DNA from: Dicyema japonicum
Taxonomy: Eukaryota; Dicyemida; Rhombozoa; Dicyemidae
Assembly: GCA_011109175.1 (NCBI GenBank)
Contig: RDEW01000030.1
Span: 242,094 to 306,093 of the forward strand
Direction of reading: 5' to 3'
Length of the DNA stretch: 64,000 nt
The notes under the pieces are model-generated. The model did no database searches. It saw nothing but the letters and a program-made list of their open reading frames with translations, and had not been told where the DNA came from. Made by a program: the position numbers and the translations under genes. The first letter of the stretch is position 1; each line of letters starts with the position of its first letter. Positions 1 to 12,066 of the stretch are shown here, in pieces.

Positions 1-240
1 ACGAAAGTATGAAGTGTTGAAATCATGGAAGCTAGATGGAGACTCTTCGGAGACGTTCTGAAAATGGACCTGGATTTCCTGGCATATGTGGCCACGGACG
101 ACTTCTTCTCCTCAACACTACCCGATTCCGTGGACGACTGAGCATCGCCCTCCCTATGGTCCATAACAAGGACCTTCAAAATACCTGGAGACGACTCAAA
201 GAAGGATAGGATCTGGATGGACTATGAGAGCTTGCTTATA
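1..240 (+). mobile_element. LINE fragment, C-terminal end of an AP-endonuclease-type element
   Basis: Broken frames read EARWRLFGDVLKMDLD and then RGRLSIALP. They match the C-terminal module RWRLFGHILRMD ... RGRPRVTLPS of the nearly complete element at 43545-46539. The fragment is cut by the window edge and has several frame breaks, so it is dead. Confidence 0.6.
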
Positions 241-2126
241 ACAGGGACCAGTAGTGGATGATGACTTTGTTAGTTTCTCAGGTTGCAATGATTTGTCTCA
301 AATTTCTCAGATATCCCCGAAAATAAAGATCTAATGAAATCGGTCAAAGAGACACGTGAGTAAATCGTTCTTTTATAAATCATATTGGGACGGCATATCA
401 GGTAGAATAAATATAGGAAGCTGGCGACCATAAGAAGCACGCCAAAAGTCACTTTGTTAACAACGATCATCAACTTTCACATCGAGTCCTAGTAGTCTAA
501 AAAATTGAGTACGTTAACACCTTTGGCCGGGTAGTTTCACACTGATGACCCTTGGAATAACGATTCCGAAGCTCTGATCTCAGGAAATCTACATCGTATT
601 TTGTTTTCTCTGTGGAATAGTTGGCTACAGGTAGACAATAAATCGTAAGTTCTTTCAATCCGTGTTCTGTTTTTTGACTGAGAGGAAATTTTAAAGAAAA
701 GTCAATAAGAATCTTCGAATGCAGCTTCATTTATTGGATTTGAGCTGTGGTAAAGTTGGGTGATCGGAGTAAAGTAATTGATATCTTATGCTCCGCATCT
801 CAAGGTGATCACTGATCAGTAATATTCGTCTCCAACTTTAGGTGGCCAACAAGGGTAGATTTTAAAAAGCACGTTATACATCTAAAGGGTGAGTTTTAAG
901 CCTGCTGAGATTTGATATGAGGGTGATCGATATGCATGTGACCTAGCTTTGAGAGTCATAAATAAGCGTCTTCCCGATAAATCGTTTGAAAGGTGAAACA
1001 TCCAAGTTTCTGTTTGAGCGACCTGCTACAGCACAATAAACATTTGTCGGCTGGTTTTAGCGCGTAGATTTTTATGTAGAAAAAAAGTTAATTTTTATAT
1101 TAAAAAAGGTGGCCAAAATCGCTTCGCGAAGACAGAATGCTTTAGAGATACTTTTACGTCGAGCCCTGGTGGTACAGGGCGAGAAAAGAGATCCCAAACT
1201 ACTCTCCCAGCAAGAGACGGATGATGTCTAAATTTCAAACGATAAAATTCCACTCTGACGGCCTTCGGAAGAAACAGTTTTGAAGCATTAATCTCACGAG
1301 GTCTGCGCTTAAGTGTCTTGTTCTCTTCGAGAGTTAGTAGAAAAAGAGACGTTATAAAAATAAAAGGTCCTTTCAACTCCCATAAAAGAAATAAGGATTT
1401 TTATTGAAAGCGAATAGGGATTTCACTCCTCTCCTAGAACCGCTAAAATTAAATTCGCATTTTGATTAAAGATTAATCGCTTATTTTAGTATAATTTTTA
1501 TCTCAATATTGATGTTTTTTGAAATAACAAAAATAGTATTTTCATATTCTTTAAACATTGCTTCACTTTCATATCCGAAGAACTCGCATCACTGAGAAAA
1601 GTTTAGTCTAACAGTTTAGGTGAACCAGGTTCTCACAATTAGAAAATCCATTCAACATCTGTAGTCTTCCATCGTACCCACTACTGTCCGGAAGCACAGG
1701 AAATCGATTGTAGAAGAGAATTTCTAGTCCGATCGACTTTCATTTGCCCGATCCTGATATAGGCGAAGCTGATTTTTGCCTTCTTTGCAAAAGCGGATGA
1801 ATTTAGCTCTGCATCTATGTAACTTCATTGAATAGGGAGTGTTTCTCGACCTCTTTTTTGCCAATAATATATCAGTTCCGATGATAATAAATTTTTTATT
1901 TAAAAATGATAATGTGATTTTTGACACATGTGATGGTTTAACAGATGGTCTATATTTGAATTCTTTAGTTGAAAGCTACTCTGAATCCACGATTTTATTT
2001 ATTTTTATTTATGTACCCTCGATCCCTTTAAGTGAAAAAATCCGGTGGCTAACAAAAACTTTACAGCCAAAAGCGGACTTTCCCAGAGATACAAGTCTAT
2101 TTGGCGTGTCCATTCAAAATGGCCTC
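241..2126. other. Intergenic, no supported gene
   Basis: Only short open frames with no recognisable motif. I see no splice-joined coding pattern of the type found in the host genes further right. Old transposon sequence is likely but not demonstrated. Confidence 0.4.
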
Positions 2127-2275
2127 TTTCAAAATGGCCTCTAATTAATTTTTTTCAGGATTTGGATAGGTTCATCAATAAACATCACGGGATTTTAGCG
2201 AAACGACATCTTTAGGTAAAAAAGTCATCTTTTTTAAATCTTATAAAAATTGATTTTACCAAGGTCCTCGACGCA
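2127..2275 (+). repeat. Left terminal inverted repeat of the MULE
   Basis: Starts around TTCAAAATGGCCTCTAATTA and contains ACGACATCTTTAGGT. It pairs inverted with 3345-3491. Part of it, around the ACCTAAAGATGT motif, occurs a second time at about 3307-3338, so the right end carries a partial duplication. Confidence 0.75.
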
Positions 2276-3344
2276 AAGGTCGTACCTGTCTTGGATCTGT
2301 AAAAACCATTCAATCGTGTGATTAAGTTTGGAGTCTGAAGCAACATAATCATCTTCCAAGGAGTGAATTTGTCAAGAGAGCCTTAATACGGGAGGACATA
2401 AAGCTTCCTTGAAAGCAGTTATTCACAATATCGGTAATAATTAATCACCATGTAATTCCAATAATATCTGTCTTTTAACGTCAAAAACTGAAAAATATAT
2501 ATGACACAATGCTTCTAATATTTAAACGTCTCATTCCGGATTTAGAACCAAGAGTTATTGTCTCAGATTTTGAAAAAAGGATCAATAAACTCTTTTCAAA
2601 AGTCATTTCCAAACGCACGGATAAATTGCTGATGTTCCATTTAGGACAAAATATTAACAAAAAATATTGGAATTAGGAATTTTTAACGACATAAATAATG
2701 AAGATATAAATAGGTTAAATGTGATTTAAAATTAACGATAGATTTGTAAAACTGTCGAAATGCTTCTCCTTTATTTCTATACATACTGTAAAGAACACTT
2801 TTAATTAGATAGTGTCGAGATCAGATTTTCCTGCGATTCTAAATCCATAATATCAATATTTTTCGATCAATTATATCTGAAATCAAGAAAATGGATTAAT
2901 TCCAAGATTTCCAATTAATTATTGGAATAATCTGGATAACTTATATAAGGACTTACCACGGACAAATAACTCCGTTGAAGGCTGGCACAATGTTTTTAGA
3001 AATACATTTGGACACTAAACAAGACACCAAAAAATTTTGTAAAGAAATTGATAAAAGAAGAAGGCTTAATGATTAAATTCTTAAGATTACAAAATGGAGA
3101 AAAAATTCTTAGAAAAACTAAATATATCGCTTTATCTGAGATTATATCGAGATTTGTTTAAGAAAAAAATATGGATCCGATAGAATATATATTCAATTTA
3201 GTAGAATATGCATTCTACTAACATTCATAATTATTTTTTTTTTCCTTTTGAAAATAAATCTTTCATTTTAAAGTTAAATAAAAATATTAAAAAAGATAAC
3301 TTTTTTACCTAAAGATGTAGAGGACCTTGGTAAAATGTTCCACT

Positions 3345-3491
3345 TACCCATAGGACCCCTTAAAATCAATTTTTATAAGATTTAAAAAAGATGACTTTTT
3401 CACCTAAAGATGTCGTTTCGGTAAAATATCTCGATGTTTATTGATGAACTTATCCAAAACCTGAGAAAATTGATTGGAGGCCATTTTGAAT
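3345..3491 (-). repeat. Right terminal inverted repeat of the MULE
   Basis: Reverse complement of 2127-2275 with mismatches. The outer end is ...GGAGGCCATTTTGAA. Confidence 0.75.
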
Positions 3492-5448
3492 GGGAACCCT
3501 ATTTGGTTCTGCAGAGAACTACTAGGTGGACCCGGACAAGTGAAGAGGTGACCCGTAATCTGGTCTTCAAGAAAGCGTAGTGGAGAGGACGATTTTCCAA
3601 TCCTTTTCCCAATCCTGTGTAGATATAATATATTCGCGAATCATAAAGTATGAGTATTTAGATATGATTCAAAATTGTTAAATCCTGTTGTGTCTATTTT
3701 TAATAATTTTAAAAATAATATTCCCTTATTCAAATGACAGTTATCGTGAAAATCTTCTTAGGATATATTTACTGTTGGTCAAATATCATCGCCATAGTCT
3801 GATATAAGTGTTGAGCCAACTGTCACATTGTCGATCATTGCAGTTTCTCTGCAAATTCTACCAAAAATCCATTATAAAATGCTAATGTATAATCTTTCTT
3901 TTTTGTGGGTTTTAAATGAATTTTATACATCGATACGGTCACGAATTTCCAAATCGATGTATATATAAATTCCTTCTGAGCATGTGGTCTCTTATGACGG
4001 AGGCTCTTGAGGAAAGAATGTGGTTTATGTATTAGTAAGATTGGTCTAGTTGGATATCACAGATTTTTTATTAAACATACCAGTAGCCTGGAAGGCTGTG
4101 GATACATCTTTCTTGATTGAATCTTTCTGAGGGTTTTCCATAAATCAGAAATGTCAAAATACGGATTAAGGATGGGATAAAGTCGTTATTTGTTGTGTTT
4201 TCGAATGAGATCGTGAACTTGTTTAAATTCAGAGATTCAATTCTTTCTTCATTGATTTGATCCTCCGGCATTTTTTAACAGATTAATAATCTCGGAGAAA
4301 GTCAAGGTCACAGTTCGTGATGAAACGATGCAGAATAAATTTTTTTGTCAGCAGCGGATTCAACAAGAGTTTCAAAAGATGAGAAGATTCCCAAGAAAAG
4401 TACACGTTCGGTCTCGTTCCTATAAGAGTCCCACTTTCTGATTAATATGAGTCTCTGTGGTCCTCCGCTTAATAGGCTGTTATCTTTTATGGTTATTATA
4501 ATCGGATTACATGTGATAGAAGATCATAGAGGACGTCCCACTGTGCGTCGAGAGTTAGATTAAAAGGAGATATCAGGGAGATATCGAATAACGTAAAAAC
4601 ACATCGAATGTGAAAACCTTTGTTGTTCAAAATAACCAAATCTGCATAATTTGCGGTCCGAGCTGACAAGCTTGTTGGAAAGCAATAATACATGACGTAG
4701 TCAGAGGGATATGAACACAATGAAACACGTCTTCTTGATATTAGCCTTGGTAGACACAATTTCAATAGGAGAACCATCCATTATTAATGATTTAGAAGAA
4801 TCAGCAAATGGAAGAGATTCGTAGACAAGTACAGGTAATTACGGATTACAGAGTACCTCATGAAATGTGGAGTCTGGACTTTGAGGTAAGATTGGCCAGT
4901 CTTCTAATGGAAAATAAGAGATTGTCATAGTTTCCTTCGAACTCTTTCTTAATTTCTGTGTTTATAGACCAACGTGGTACTTGGTAGCTTCATTCCTTTT
5001 AAACTTGATTCCCTCACTGATCATATGATCTCCACAATGTTCCCCATTTCTAGATCGAATCTTCGAAGCAATGTGAACCTGACCATAACAATGGCATCGT
5101 GTTTCAGTCCATTTTATCATTAACCCCAGGCTTCTATTCTTTGATTACCCCAGCAGATTAAATATTACAAAAACTGCCTCAATAAAGATGTCCAGAATGG
5201 GAGAAAGATGGATTTGTACTCATTTATGACTCCTAGTGGCTGTGGTTGTGGAATGAAGTCAATGAACAAGATAAAACATGGAACCTTTGTGTACTAATAT
5301 GTGTGAGGTTAATGGAAGTGATAGTGGTAGATCGTTCAGATCAGATCGTTGAAGACAGAGGAACTGTGTACGACACTGGAAGGATGAGTTACTTGTTTGA
5401 TATTGAAAATAACGGGAATCCTTTGGTAGTGGACGTTAAGTACTTTGG
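3492..5448. other. Intergenic, no supported gene
   Basis: No domain recognised on either strand. Minus-strand open frames at 4071-4271 and 4496-4777 are 66 and 93 codons with no known motif. They may be retrotransposon remnants. Confidence 0.35.
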
Positions 5449-5449
5449 A

Positions 5450-5545
5450 AATATTTCCGAGTTTATTAACCAAAATGTATTGAGTGGTCTGATTACAGAA
5501 ATATTTCTCGGTTTATTAACCAAAATATATTGAGTGATCTAATAA
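5450..5545. repeat. Short tandem duplication (about 48 bp x 2)
   Basis: GAAATATTTC..G.TTTATTAACCAAAAT.TATTGAGTG.TCT is present twice in direct orientation with a few differences. It lies at the end of a 95-codon open frame (5246-5533, plus) that has no recognisable homology. Confidence 0.7.
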
Positions 5546-5694
5546 ATATTAAGCACGTGTAAGATTACTATTCTTTGTTATGCCACGTTCGAAATCATCA
5601 CAATTTACATTAAAAGAAAATCATTCCAGAAGAATTATCTCACGCCGCGTGGCGCCATGTGGTGCTGCGTGGTTAATTGGTTGAAGTTTTCTGC

Positions 5695-5850
5695 TTGCTT
5701 GTCTGTTCTTCCTCTCTCTTCCTAATAGAGTGGCGTCATGTGATCACCTGTCTAGGTGACGCCCAGTGTTAGGCCGGCACGAAAAAGTATCATTTGCTCT
5801 TCCCCACTCCACTGGAGGGGTTTCCACAACTGCATGTAATGGACGTTTTA
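5695..5850 (+). repeat. Dispersed repeat R, copy 1
   Basis: Shares blocks such as GTCATGTGATCACCTG and CTCCACTGGAGGGGT with 26875-27020 and 56845-56990. It is about 150 bp and non-coding. Family unknown. The adjacent GTGGCGCCATGTGGTG block is echoed at 34727-34757. Confidence 0.5.
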
Positions 5851-6429
5851 CCTTTTATGCTGATTCCGGATGGAGTCTGTTTCTGTAGAAGTGGAATTTT
5901 TACATTATATTTTTGAATTTTTATTGTTAATTGGGGCTCCTAAATATCTGAGACTAATTTTTTAATTATCAAGCAAATAAAAGTTTCGTGTCATTCTAGG
6001 ATCTTTGTCTGGCAGTTCTGCAAGCTGCCCGATCAGTCTGATAAACCTTGTCGTGCTGGGGCCGAGCATATTGAAGAATATTTTTGTTTATCCTGGAAGC
6101 AGATCACTGACCCTGCTAAACCGTATCGGATAGCCTATCCCAAGAAGGAAGAAATATTAGAGAAAGGAACTGGCTTATTTAGATGGGTTTTCAATTCCGA
6201 TTGAAAGGAACTTCTAGTAGTTATTAAGTAATTTTCAAAATTTTCTTTATCAAAGTTTTTCTATATTGTGGCTTCGTGCACTATTGAGTGAGCCATTGAA
6301 ATGCTCAAAAAATTCTAGAGATAGAGAATTTTTATAAATATAATGTTAAAATTTACATAATTATGTTTTATAATAAATAAGAAATTTATTTGGTCGATTT
6401 ATAAATTTTCCGATATTTATATAATTCAT

Positions 6430-6950
6430 TCGACAGAGGAAGATGGACAGAAGGAGCAATTTCCCGCAGTTTCAAAACAACGATTGGACACCCCAGGGTG
6501 ACTCCCTCTCCCCTTTACTATTCACCATATACCTTGAATCTGCACTCCGCGACCTCCGTAAATGCTCGTAAATGACATAGATGAGACATCTTATGCGGAT
6601 GATGTGGATTTTGTATCACGGGATGTGACCGCACTCCAACACCTGCTAGAAAATGCACCTGCGGAGCTTGAGAAATGGTTTCTCAGCGTAAATTTTAACA
6701 AAACTGAAATTACGGAAATCAAAAGAGAAGACGATATTACTCATGAAAGATGGAGACGTACTAATAAGCTCAGCTCTCTACTAGGAGACGCTGAAGATGT
6801 ACTAAGGAGGAAAACACTGGCAAATGCGGCAATGGCTAAACTGAAGAAAGGATGGCTAAGGGCCAAAAGGACTTGGAATTGACATCAGATGCAGGCTTTA
6901 CAACGCGTTTGTGAAACCGATCCTACTGTATAACGCTGGGACATGGGAAA
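6430..6950 (+). mobile_element. LINE reverse transcriptase fragment
   Basis: GTPQGDSLSPLLFTIYLESA (about 6485-6545) and YADDVDFVSRD (about 6590-6625) are RT palm motifs. They match GIPQGDSLSPVLFIIYLEAA in the element at 43545-46539, so this is the same or a sister family. ORF continuity breaks between the motifs. The fragment ends abruptly after PILLYNAGTW and is followed directly by a piece of a different LINE family. Confidence 0.75.
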
Positions 6951-6954
6951 GTTC

Positions 6955-7310
6955 CTTCAAAGTGGGACGCTACTTGTGTCGACCCACTTTGCCCGTCCAA
7001 CATAGTCGGGAGCGCGGTAGACACACTCTATGCCGCGGAAAAAACGATGAAGGCAAAGGAGAAGAAATACGAATCGCTACGCGACCGATTCACTTTCTAT
7101 CCGATTGTGGTCGAGACAACTGGAAAAATAAGTGGAAAATCGCTTCGCTTCCTAAAGAAACTTGGACACCTAGCTACACTAAAAAGCCACGACGCGCGTG
7201 AGACCCGGTGGCTTCTCCAGTTGATCTCTGATGCAATCGTGAGAGGAAACGCAACGTCGATAATGTCGGCGGGGTCCACTTTGGATGGATGGCTGTGTTA
7301 ATTAATTATT
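6955..7310 (+). mobile_element. LINE C-terminal fragment, RLE-like family, lineage I
   Basis: Plus-strand frames read WDATCVDPLCPSNIVG, then KAKEKKYESLRDRFTFYP, then IVRGNATSIMS and DGWLC-stop. They closely match the end of the 292-codon ORF at 29794-30672. WDATCVD is the second half of the putative restriction-like endonuclease motif. It is fused in place to the RT fragment of another family on its left. Confidence 0.75.
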
Positions 7311-7384
7311 CATTATTTATTTATTTTTAGATTCCATAAATGCCATTTTTGGAAATTTTAGTTTCCATAAAAAATTTCCCTTGT

Positions 7385-7620
7385 CACAACTAATTAATCC
7401 AAGGAAGAGACCCAAGTGAGAACGTTTACTTGTGTCGACCAAATCCACCCTCCAATAGTACATTACAGGTTTCAACTTCAAAAGAGATGTAAAGTAGTAG
7501 GTCCACCCTCTTCCATTTTCATCACACGTCCTACTGTCGCTGACAACACTTCATTCTTATCCGGAAGAGTTTTCATAATGGTAATTTTCACCAGTGAATT
7601 TGATCAGGGGGTTGAATAAT
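7385..7620 (+). repeat. Dispersed repeat S, copy 1
   Basis: CCAAATCCACCCTCCAATAGT, TTTTCATAATGGTAAT and neighbouring blocks recur at 35875-36045 (same strand) and 62345-62605 (inverted), and partly at 63625-63700 (inverted). Non-coding, roughly 200 bp. Class unknown. Confidence 0.6.
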
Positions 7621-8069
7621 GATGTAACGATGGAAGCAGATCAAGGTAGGTAAATCTCTTTCAACATCTCTGTCGTACCAGAAGGACTCGTTGCCTCACG
7701 GTTGGAATCTGTTTGACGAGAGTTGACCTTCACTAAAAAGTCATCTTTCGGATTCGAACCCTGATCTTCAGATCTGATGTCATCAGACGTTATTACAGCT
7801 AAGAATGCAACATCATCTGTGTTTATGTAATGGCACATTCATTTGTGATATTTGGTCGTCCTCCGACTACAATTTAAATGTTGGACTTTGTGAGTTGTTT
7901 CGTTTGTTTCTTGTCGTCAGTTCCCTACAAAACAGAAGACTATAATATTGTGAGTAACGACGAATTTAGAAATCATATTTTGATATGTGACTATGGCGTC
8001 TCTGAGGAAAACTCAATCTGAAAATTACAGAAGCATTATAGGAGTGTCGTAAACAGTAAATACATTCAC
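7621..8069. other. Intergenic with a tRNA-like B-box
   Basis: On the minus strand at about 7745-7765 the string GGGTTCGAATCC is a perfect pol III B-box, followed by a T run. No acceptor stem or complete cloverleaf can be folded around it. It may be the remnant of a tRNA-derived SINE. Confidence 0.35.
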
Positions 8070-8210
8070 ATAATTCCTCAAAGTTGATCAATTATGGCAA
8101 ACTAACCACACGGAGGTTCATTGGACATGTATTGATAATGAATATGGAAGTCCAAGTTAACGTGGTCAGGGATGATTTCTTGACCTTCTACGCTCTCCGA
8201 TTCTATGGAC
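8070..8210 (+). mobile_element. LINE C-terminal fragment
   Basis: The plus-strand frame LTTRRFIGHVLIMNMEVQVN matches the FGHILRMD module of the AP-endonuclease LINE family, followed by a DDF.. segment as in 1-240. Heavily diverged. Confidence 0.45.
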
Positions 8211-10441
8211 AAGCAAGGGCCACCCTATGTTTTCGATGACTTCCAAATGATTGGGAGGGGTCACAAGAAGGAAGAAAACTTAGATTCACCATGGGAGTTT
8301 GTTGGCAACAATAAAAATGGAAGATAGCATTACTGTTATTGGCAATAATGGTGACTGAAAAGAGGTTGTAAGTGCTGAAATACCTATATTTCTCAAATTT
8401 TTTGCTGCCATTCATGGTGACTGAAACTCCTCTTCTTTCTTTTCGTGTGTTTGGAAGAATTACGAACTTAAAAGATATCAGAAACCTTTATTTTTGAAGC
8501 ATTAGATACACCATGGTCGCTGGTTCAATTCCATTCGACCATAAAATTGATGAAACCTCGATAAGAGGATCTATCGGTAGGTTAATGTGATTGCTGCTAA
8601 TAACAATGTTTATCACAATCTCTGTAAATTCTGACTAAGTTTCAGTTTGATTTGTTATCAGGGAGACATTAGAAATTAGACAAACCATTCTGTTAACTGA
8701 TAAATTGTTTAGCGTCGCTTGTTCTTTACCTTTTGACACATTCTTTAGATTCTTTATTGATTATCACTAAGTTGATGTGCCTCAATGGTAATGGACAACT
8801 TTCTGTTGACACATCTTTAAGTTTTTACCGGCTGGCGTTGTGTAATAGGCCTCAGATAGTTGTGGAAGTGCATACTTCTGTTTAAGATAAGAGATCCCAG
8901 TATACAACCACATTTAAGTGGACTCTCCTCATGTTATTTTGGATTTTTGCAAAGGGGGTTATGGATTTAATTGAACTTTTTGGAAAGAAATTATCCCATC
9001 AATTTGGTCCTTGACTTTTCCCTATTTTGATGACCAAAACATCACACGATCATAATGATTTGTTTCTATGAACTTACAAGACCATTCAATGGGTTATCAT
9101 GCAACATGTGAGATTTATTGGTGGTTTTAGATAAGCACATCTGGTGTCTCGTTATTAACCTCGTAGATTTATGTTTAAGAAAAGGTTTGTTCATAGAAGG
9201 GGGAATGTCTGATTGAGAGCATTTCCGGACAAATTGTAAGAGTGGTTGACACAAGAGCTAGTTACTAATTTATGCCACTTAATTCCCCCATAACTTAGTA
9301 CTGATTTGAGACAAATAAAATTCTATGTGATTTCACGAAAAAATCGTATTTGTCCCGATTTTGGAGATATTTCTGTGGGTACTACAGTCCACGCAGATAT
9401 CGATTTGGCTGGCCTGTGAAGCGTAAAATTTGTTGGAACAATTAAATTAGCGAAATTTTCAATCAATAAAATTTTAGATTGGCTATAAAATCGACAGGAA
9501 ATTCTGATTGAAGCAATATTTTAAACTCAATTTTGCGCAAATAAACACAATTGCAAACTCTGCAAACTTATCACAATTTAAGGCGATAACACAAAGGATG
9601 TATCCACTTAAGATAAGGGCGTTGGTATAAAATAAACTGTAATTTGCGTACTTTGCTGAAATGAAAAAGTGTCCTCGCTGCAAATCAAGGAATTTTCCGA
9701 GCATTTGGGTACAAGATGGCATTGAGATTGAGCACTACTGGTTCAAAGGTTGGAGAAATTTATAAAAAAAGATTCACAACTTGACATGAATAATGAAGTA
9801 ACGATGGAAGTTATGGACCGACTACTGTCGGAGGATAATAAATCCAGCTCTCTGTTTGGTGGAATTTTCGATGATGAAAAAAAATCCAAATATTCTAACA
9901 AATCGGGTTTTATATTTTAAGAATTTTAGATCCCCCGGTCTTCTCAATTGAGTGGATTCTGAGGAAATAATTTCATTATAATTTAATAAATATTCTTTCT
10001 ATATCAGTTCAGAGATATTAAGTGTGCTTTTAAGACATCAATGGCAGAAGTGTTTAACCAGGAAACCCATTTAGAGAAAGGTTCACCAGGAAGACATTCA
10101 CTCCAGAAGAAGGAGATCCCGATCGAGTTCCTTTGTAGAAATTCGAAAAGAAATACCCAGTAGGTGGTGGGATAACCGGTGGATTACTTCTGGAGAGTTC
10201 GGGAGTTGCTAGAAAGTGGGATCGCTTAATTCGTCAATTTTGACGCCTTTTTGGTGATATTGACGTTTCTTAAATAAATAGTCTGTTCGTTACTAATGTA
10301 GGCAGTTTTCTCACAAGCAGGTGACCCACATGAAAACCATATAGCCGGATTTAATTTCTGTTCCACACCAGATATGCCTGACTGATCTCTGGGTCGTTCA
10401 CTATTGGTAGTTACTTTCCTATTGACTTTATTTATTTGAAG
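8211..10441. other. Intergenic, no supported gene
   Basis: AT-rich with no convincing coding pattern. At 9660-9773 a plus-strand stretch reads MKKCPRCKSRNF and keeps open for about 35 codons. This CxxC piece could be a transposase zinc-finger remnant but cannot be assigned. Confidence 0.35.
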
Positions 10442-10453
10442 TTACAGGAGGTA

Positions 10454-10744
10454 TAATAATAAAGCCTTTTCACGAGAGCCATAGTATTTATAGCTCTGCA
10501 TAGGCAGGACACACACTTTATTTAAGTAAAGAACAGTTAATTTTAACTAATCGTAGAACCAAGGAATGATCTTCACTTCTTTTTTTCTTTTTCTTGTGTG
10601 TGGGTCCTTTCTAGACAGTCCAGTTCCGCAGTGAGTATCCATTGATGACGGCGTCACTCGTCAAACCCTTTTTTAGCATCGTAGATGCGTGGAACTTCCA
10701 CCAGGTGAACAGCAGCGAGAATCGAACCCGTAACCTAAGCCACT
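10454..10744 (-). mobile_element. tRNA-derived SINE, copy A (5'-truncated)
   Basis: Read on the minus strand it begins just upstream of GGGTTCGATTC (tRNA B-box), runs through a tRNA-unrelated body and ends in a TTATTATTATTA tail. It is flanked by the direct repeat TTACAGGAGGTA at 10442-10453 and 10745-10756, the expected target-site duplication. The body is nearly identical to copy B at 46757-47066. The A-box half is missing here. Confidence 0.85.
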
Positions 10745-10756
10745 TTACAGGAGGTA

Positions 10757-11039
10757 AATACAATAAACAAATTCGTAGAACATTTTAATACGACTATATG
10801 GCTCTCAGGGTTAATGACGACTTATTATGGAAGAGCCATATTTTAACCGGAGTCTTACTTTCGAGATTTCGTTTTGTGGAATCATGAGTTATTATTATAA
10901 GCAACATTCGTAAAATCATAATAGTTATAATTTCACTTGTGCAACATTCAAAACAATCCTCCGAACCAACCTCTTCGATCGTAAAAGAGTTTCCTCAACT
11001 CGTCCAGGTCGTCCCCACTTCTTAGACGTTTGTTCACGA
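10757..11039. other. Intergenic, nothing recognised
   Basis: AT-rich, with no coding or repeat signal that I can support. Confidence 0.4.
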
Positions 11040-11235
11040 GCTTTAAATCTCCGTCAAGTGTTTCAGGTAGTGTAATACGTCGGCGTTCTTGAAAACACGG
11101 CCCTGTCTCATGAAGTAGTCCTCCATTGCTATGTTTGCTGGAGCGCCCAAGTCCATACGCAAGATATGTCCAAATAGCCTCCAGCGAATATCAGTAATTT
11201 CGAGACTCAGTGGAATCATGGAAATTTCCACAACA
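11040..11235 (-). mobile_element. LINE C-terminal fragment
   Basis: The minus-strand frame PLSLEITDIRWRLFGHILRM, followed by a MDLGAPANIAMEDYF-type segment, matches LSEEILKARWRLFGHILRMD and PPNIAMENYF of the element at 43545-46539. It is a diverged 3' fragment. Confidence 0.75.
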
Positions 11236-11969
11236 ATAAAGGATTCCGAAAACTTTTATTTATTTAATTTATTTATTAATATTAATTAAATAAATAAATC
11301 CAAACTTTAGTACATTCGAGCTAATTATAAAATATAACCTCAACTATTTTGTGGTGAAATAATATCTGGTAAATTTTAAAACCACTAAGAAACAATGTAA
11401 ATCAATTGTTTTTCTTAAACGCAAAAAATTTCCAATAGATCACAATTAGTTTACGTTAGAAATTCGAGAAGAAAAAATAAAACTCGTGGTTATCAATGTC
11501 AACGTGTGTTAAAATTCGAAAATGGAAAGAAGACTATGTTGAATATGGCTTTACGAAGATAATTATTGATGGAATCGATAGACCCAGTGCATGTTTTGTG
11601 ATGCAATTTATCGAATTCAAATTTGAAACCATCGAAGCTGAACGGACATTTTAGATCTATCCACTGAGGTGAAAAACGTTCAGGAAATAATTTTGAATGT
11701 TCGAAGGTTAAAAGGGCACGATACGATATCCAAGGAACTTTTCCGTAGCTTGGGTTTACCCCCATTGACAAACCGTTACTTTTGGCGTCATTCAAAATTG
11801 CATATAAAGTTGCGAAAACAAAGAAGCCACATACTATTGCGGAGACTCTTATTAAGCCGTGTGCATTGGAAATTGTGAAAACAGATCTGGGTCCAGACGC
11901 CTCTCGAAAACTGCAGCAGATTCCTTCATCAAATAGTTGTATCCGGGATCGAATTAATTGTATCTAAAA

Positions 11970-12066
11970 TTCGTGTGTCAAAATCAAATGAAGTTAAAAG
12001 ATGTCTTGAATTCGTGTGTCAAAATCATGAAGTTAAAAAATGTCTTGAATTCGTGTGTCAAAATCG
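11970..12066 (+). repeat. Tandem repeat inside the hAT transposase
   Basis: The unit TTCGTGTGTCAAAATC..ATGAAGTTAAAA.ATGTCTTGAA (about 40 bp) occurs twice, plus a third partial copy. It arose within the dead transposase ORF and interrupts the region that should precede the VNFIR-like block. Confidence 0.8.

Larger units (their letters stand above)
2127..3491 (+). mobile_element. Mutator-like (MULE) DNA transposon remnant with long terminal inverted repeats
   Basis: About 145 bases at the left end recur inverted at the right end with scattered mismatches. Between them the plus strand keeps the C-terminal half of a MULE transposase in broken frames: IVSDFEKRINKLFSK followed by LLMFHLGQN near 2545-2665, and LPRTNNSVEGWHNVFRNTFG near 2955-3015. 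The DFE..A/FH..Q pattern and the RTNN.vEGWHN signature are typical of MULE transposases. Stops and frame breaks show it is not active. The N-terminal catalytic part is absent or unrecognisable. Confidence 0.75.

Noticed and set aside
7741-7810. Possible tRNA gene on the minus strand (perfect B-box, then a T run)
   Set aside because: No pairing acceptor stem and only a partly matched T stem; no consistent cloverleaf could be drawn. Treated as a tRNA-like remnant.
9655-9775. CxxC zinc-finger protein on the plus strand
   Set aside because: Only about 35 codons are open, no second zinc-binding half and no joinable exon found.
11970-12066. CRISPR-like direct repeats
   Set aside because: Units are contiguous with no unique spacers and lie inside a dead transposase ORF of a eukaryotic genome; a simple tandem duplication.
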